DNA from: Pseudorhodoferax sp. Leaf265
GTDB taxonomy: Bacteria > Pseudomonadota > Gammaproteobacteria > Burkholderiales > Burkholderiaceae_C
Assembly: GCF_001422365.1 (NCBI RefSeq)
Contig: NZ_LMMT01000012.1
Location: forward strand, 64,712 to 128,711
Direction of reading: 5' to 3'
Length of the DNA stretch: 64,000 bases
This document shows positions 62,856-64,000 of the stretch, piece after piece; within the stretch, counting starts at the first letter, position 1; each line of letters starts with the position of its first letter. A program made the translations under genes and the position numbers. Under the pieces are notes generated by a model, which ran no database searches, was not told where the DNA came from, and saw only the letters and a list, made by a program, of their open reading frames with translations.

Positions 62856-64000
62856 TCAGCCCTCCTGCGCGAAGCGCGCCCGCACCGCCTTCTTGTCCAG
62901 CTTGCCGATCGTCGTGACGGGCAGCTGCTCGACGAAGCGGATCTGCTTGGGCACGCTGACGGCGCCCTTGTGCTCGCGCACCAGCGCCATGAGCTCCTCG
63001 GCCGTGGCCGACTGGCCCTGCTTGAGCACCACCATGGCCCGCACCTGCTCGCCCCACTTGGGGTCGGGCACGCCGACCACGGCCGCGGACGACACGGCCG
63101 GGTGCAGCGCCAGGACATCCTCCACCTCGCGCGGGTAGACGTTGAAGCCGCCGCTGATCACCATGTCCTTGGAGCGGTCGACGATGTAGAGGTAGCCGTC
63201 CGCATCCTGGCGTGCCAGGTCGCCGGTGTAGAGCCAGCCGTTGCGCAGCGCCTTGGCCGTTTCCTCGGGCTTGTGGAGGTAGCCCGCCATGACCAGTGGC
63301 GAGCGCAGGCAGATCTCGCCGACCTCGCCGGGCGGCACCTCGCGGCCCTGCTCGTCCAGCAGCCGCAGCTGGTTGCCGATGACCGGCAAGCCGCAGGAAG
63401 CGAGGCGCTCGGGATGCTGTTCCGGGTCGTGGTCGCGCTGGCGCAGCACCGTGATCATCATGGGCGCCTCGGACTGGCCGTAGAGCTGCATGAACACCGG
63501 GCCCAGCCGGCGCATGCCCTCGACGAGCCGGCTCGGCAGCATGGGCGCTGCGCCGTAGGCCACCATCTGCAGGCTGGAGAGGTCGGCCCCGGCCAGCCGC
63601 GGGTGGTCCAGCAGCACGTAGAGCATCGTCGGCACCAGGAAGGTGGTGGTGATGCGGTGGCGCTCGACCAGGTCGATGAACTTGTCGGCGCCGAAGCCGT
63701 GCGTGAGCACCACGGTGCCGCCGCGCAGCAGCGTGGGCAGGATGAAGGTGCCGGCCGCGTGCGTGATCGGCGTCAGCGCCAGGTAGCGCGTCTCCTGCGG
63801 CCAGTCCCAGTCGGCCAGCTGCATCAGCGTCATCGCCACCTGCACGCGGTGGGTGTGGACCACGCCCTTGGGTACGCCCGTGGTGCCGCCGGTGTAGACG
63901 AGGACGGCCACGTCGTCGGCGCTGGCGCGCGGCAGCAGCGGGGCGGGTGCGGCGTCGCGGCAGAGCGTGTCGATGTCGGTGCCGGCGTCGGTCGGCGCCA
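62856..64000 (-). CDS. Acyl-CoA ligase (AMP-dependent synthetase), C-terminal part (cut by window edge)
   Basis: The frame is open to the window end, so the N-terminus is missing; about 381 residues are seen. Adenylation motifs are in order: P-loop VYTGGTTGVPKG, MQLYGQSEAPMMIT, the hinge GWLYTGDLARQDADGYLYIVDRSKDMVISGGFNVYP and the catalytic lysine region near the C-terminus (TTIGKLDKKAVR). It activates a fatty or aromatic acid with CoA. It faces the GntR gene, separated by one base, and would feed acyl-CoA to the dehydrogenase. The fatty-acid class is likely, but the chain is unknown. Confidence 0.95.
   Translation of the reverse strand, partial: APTDAGTDIDTLCRDAAPAPLLPRASADDVAVLVYTGGTTGVPKGVVHTHRVQVAMTLMQLADWDWPQETRYLALTPITHAAGTFILPTLLRGGTVVLTHGFGADKFIDLVERHRITTTFLVPTMLYVLLDHPRLAGADLSSLQMVAYGAAPMLPSRLVEGMRRLGPVFMQLYGQSEAPMMITVLRQRDHDPEQHPERLASCGLPVIGNQLRLLDEQGREVPPGEVGEICLRSPLVMAGYLHKPEETAKALRNGWLYTGDLARQDADGYLYIVDRSKDMVISGGFNVYPREVEDVLALHPAVSSAAVVGVPDPKWGEQVRAMVVLKQGQSATAEELMALVREHKGAVSVPKQIRFVEQLPVTTIGKLDKKAVRARFAQEG

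Overview
The window is very GC-rich (roughly 70%), dense in genes and strongly biased to G/C at third codon positions, so nearly every gene casts long open frames on other strands. Gene content (ECF42-type sigma operon, TRAP-type solute-binding protein, cyanate uptake with cyanase, acyl-CoA dehydrogenase/phosphotransferase pair, TonB receptor beside an OmpR-type two-component system) and protein style point to a chromosome of a free-living betaproteobacterium, most likely a Comamonadaceae relative (Variovorax, Acidovorax, Hydrogenophaga or similar). No tRNA, rRNA, CRISPR array, phage or insertion sequence was seen, and no gene-free stretch exceeds 300 bases.

Layout. 1-3 kb: end of a LysR regulator and an esterase-like phytase-domain lipoprotein closed by a clear intrinsic terminator. 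3-9 kb: a diguanylate cyclase facing a leftward operon of MscS channel, exported methyltransferase and amino-acid permease. 9-13 kb: an MBL-fold lipoprotein, then two DGPF/YCII proteins, a VOC protein and an ECF42-like sigma factor. 13-20 kb: a TonB receptor divergent from a two-component system with a Fur-like site between them, an arsenate-reductase-like protein, an endonuclease/exonuclease/phosphatase-fold protein and gdhA. 20-26 kb: a chimeric scar joining a broken ltrA-like gene to a broken vanB-like gene, a Rad3/DinG-type helicase, a small exported protein and a YbfB-type transporter.

26-36 kb: creatininase-family hydrolase with a MocR-type regulator, a GST, an AhpD/azoreductase/acetyltransferase operon, a LysR regulator divergent from a mandelate-racemase-family enzyme with an orphan TRAP binding protein, a kdsA away from its usual neighbours, and a TetR regulator with two matched operators facing a DUF1348 gene. 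36-42 kb: a NarL-type sensor/regulator pair leading directly into a cyanate ABC transporter and cyanase; a NarL-geometry palindrome lies between them. 42-45 kb: two tandem copies of a small exported basic repeat protein, a class II aldolase, and an azoreductase divergent from its probable LysR regulator.

45-53 kb: sulfate uptake (Sbp, CysT, CysW, CysA), a TauE-type exporter, a LysR regulator, an OmpW porin and a second sulfate-binding protein. 53-58 kb: PPK2 overlapping an MFS exporter, a Crp/Fnr regulator, a tannase-family lipoprotein, and a GAF-HTH regulator resembling NifA without its ATPase. 58-64 kb: an acyl-CoA catabolism block (SDR, acyl-CoA dehydrogenase, phosphotransferase, GntR repressor, acyl-CoA ligase cut by the window edge). 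The SDR promoter carries a GntR-type operator between its -35 and -10 elements.

The most interesting items are the cyanate module with its dedicated two-component system, the tandem repeat-protein pair, the ltrA/vanB junction, and the ATPase-less NifA-like regulator. All functions are assigned by reading motifs, without database searches.
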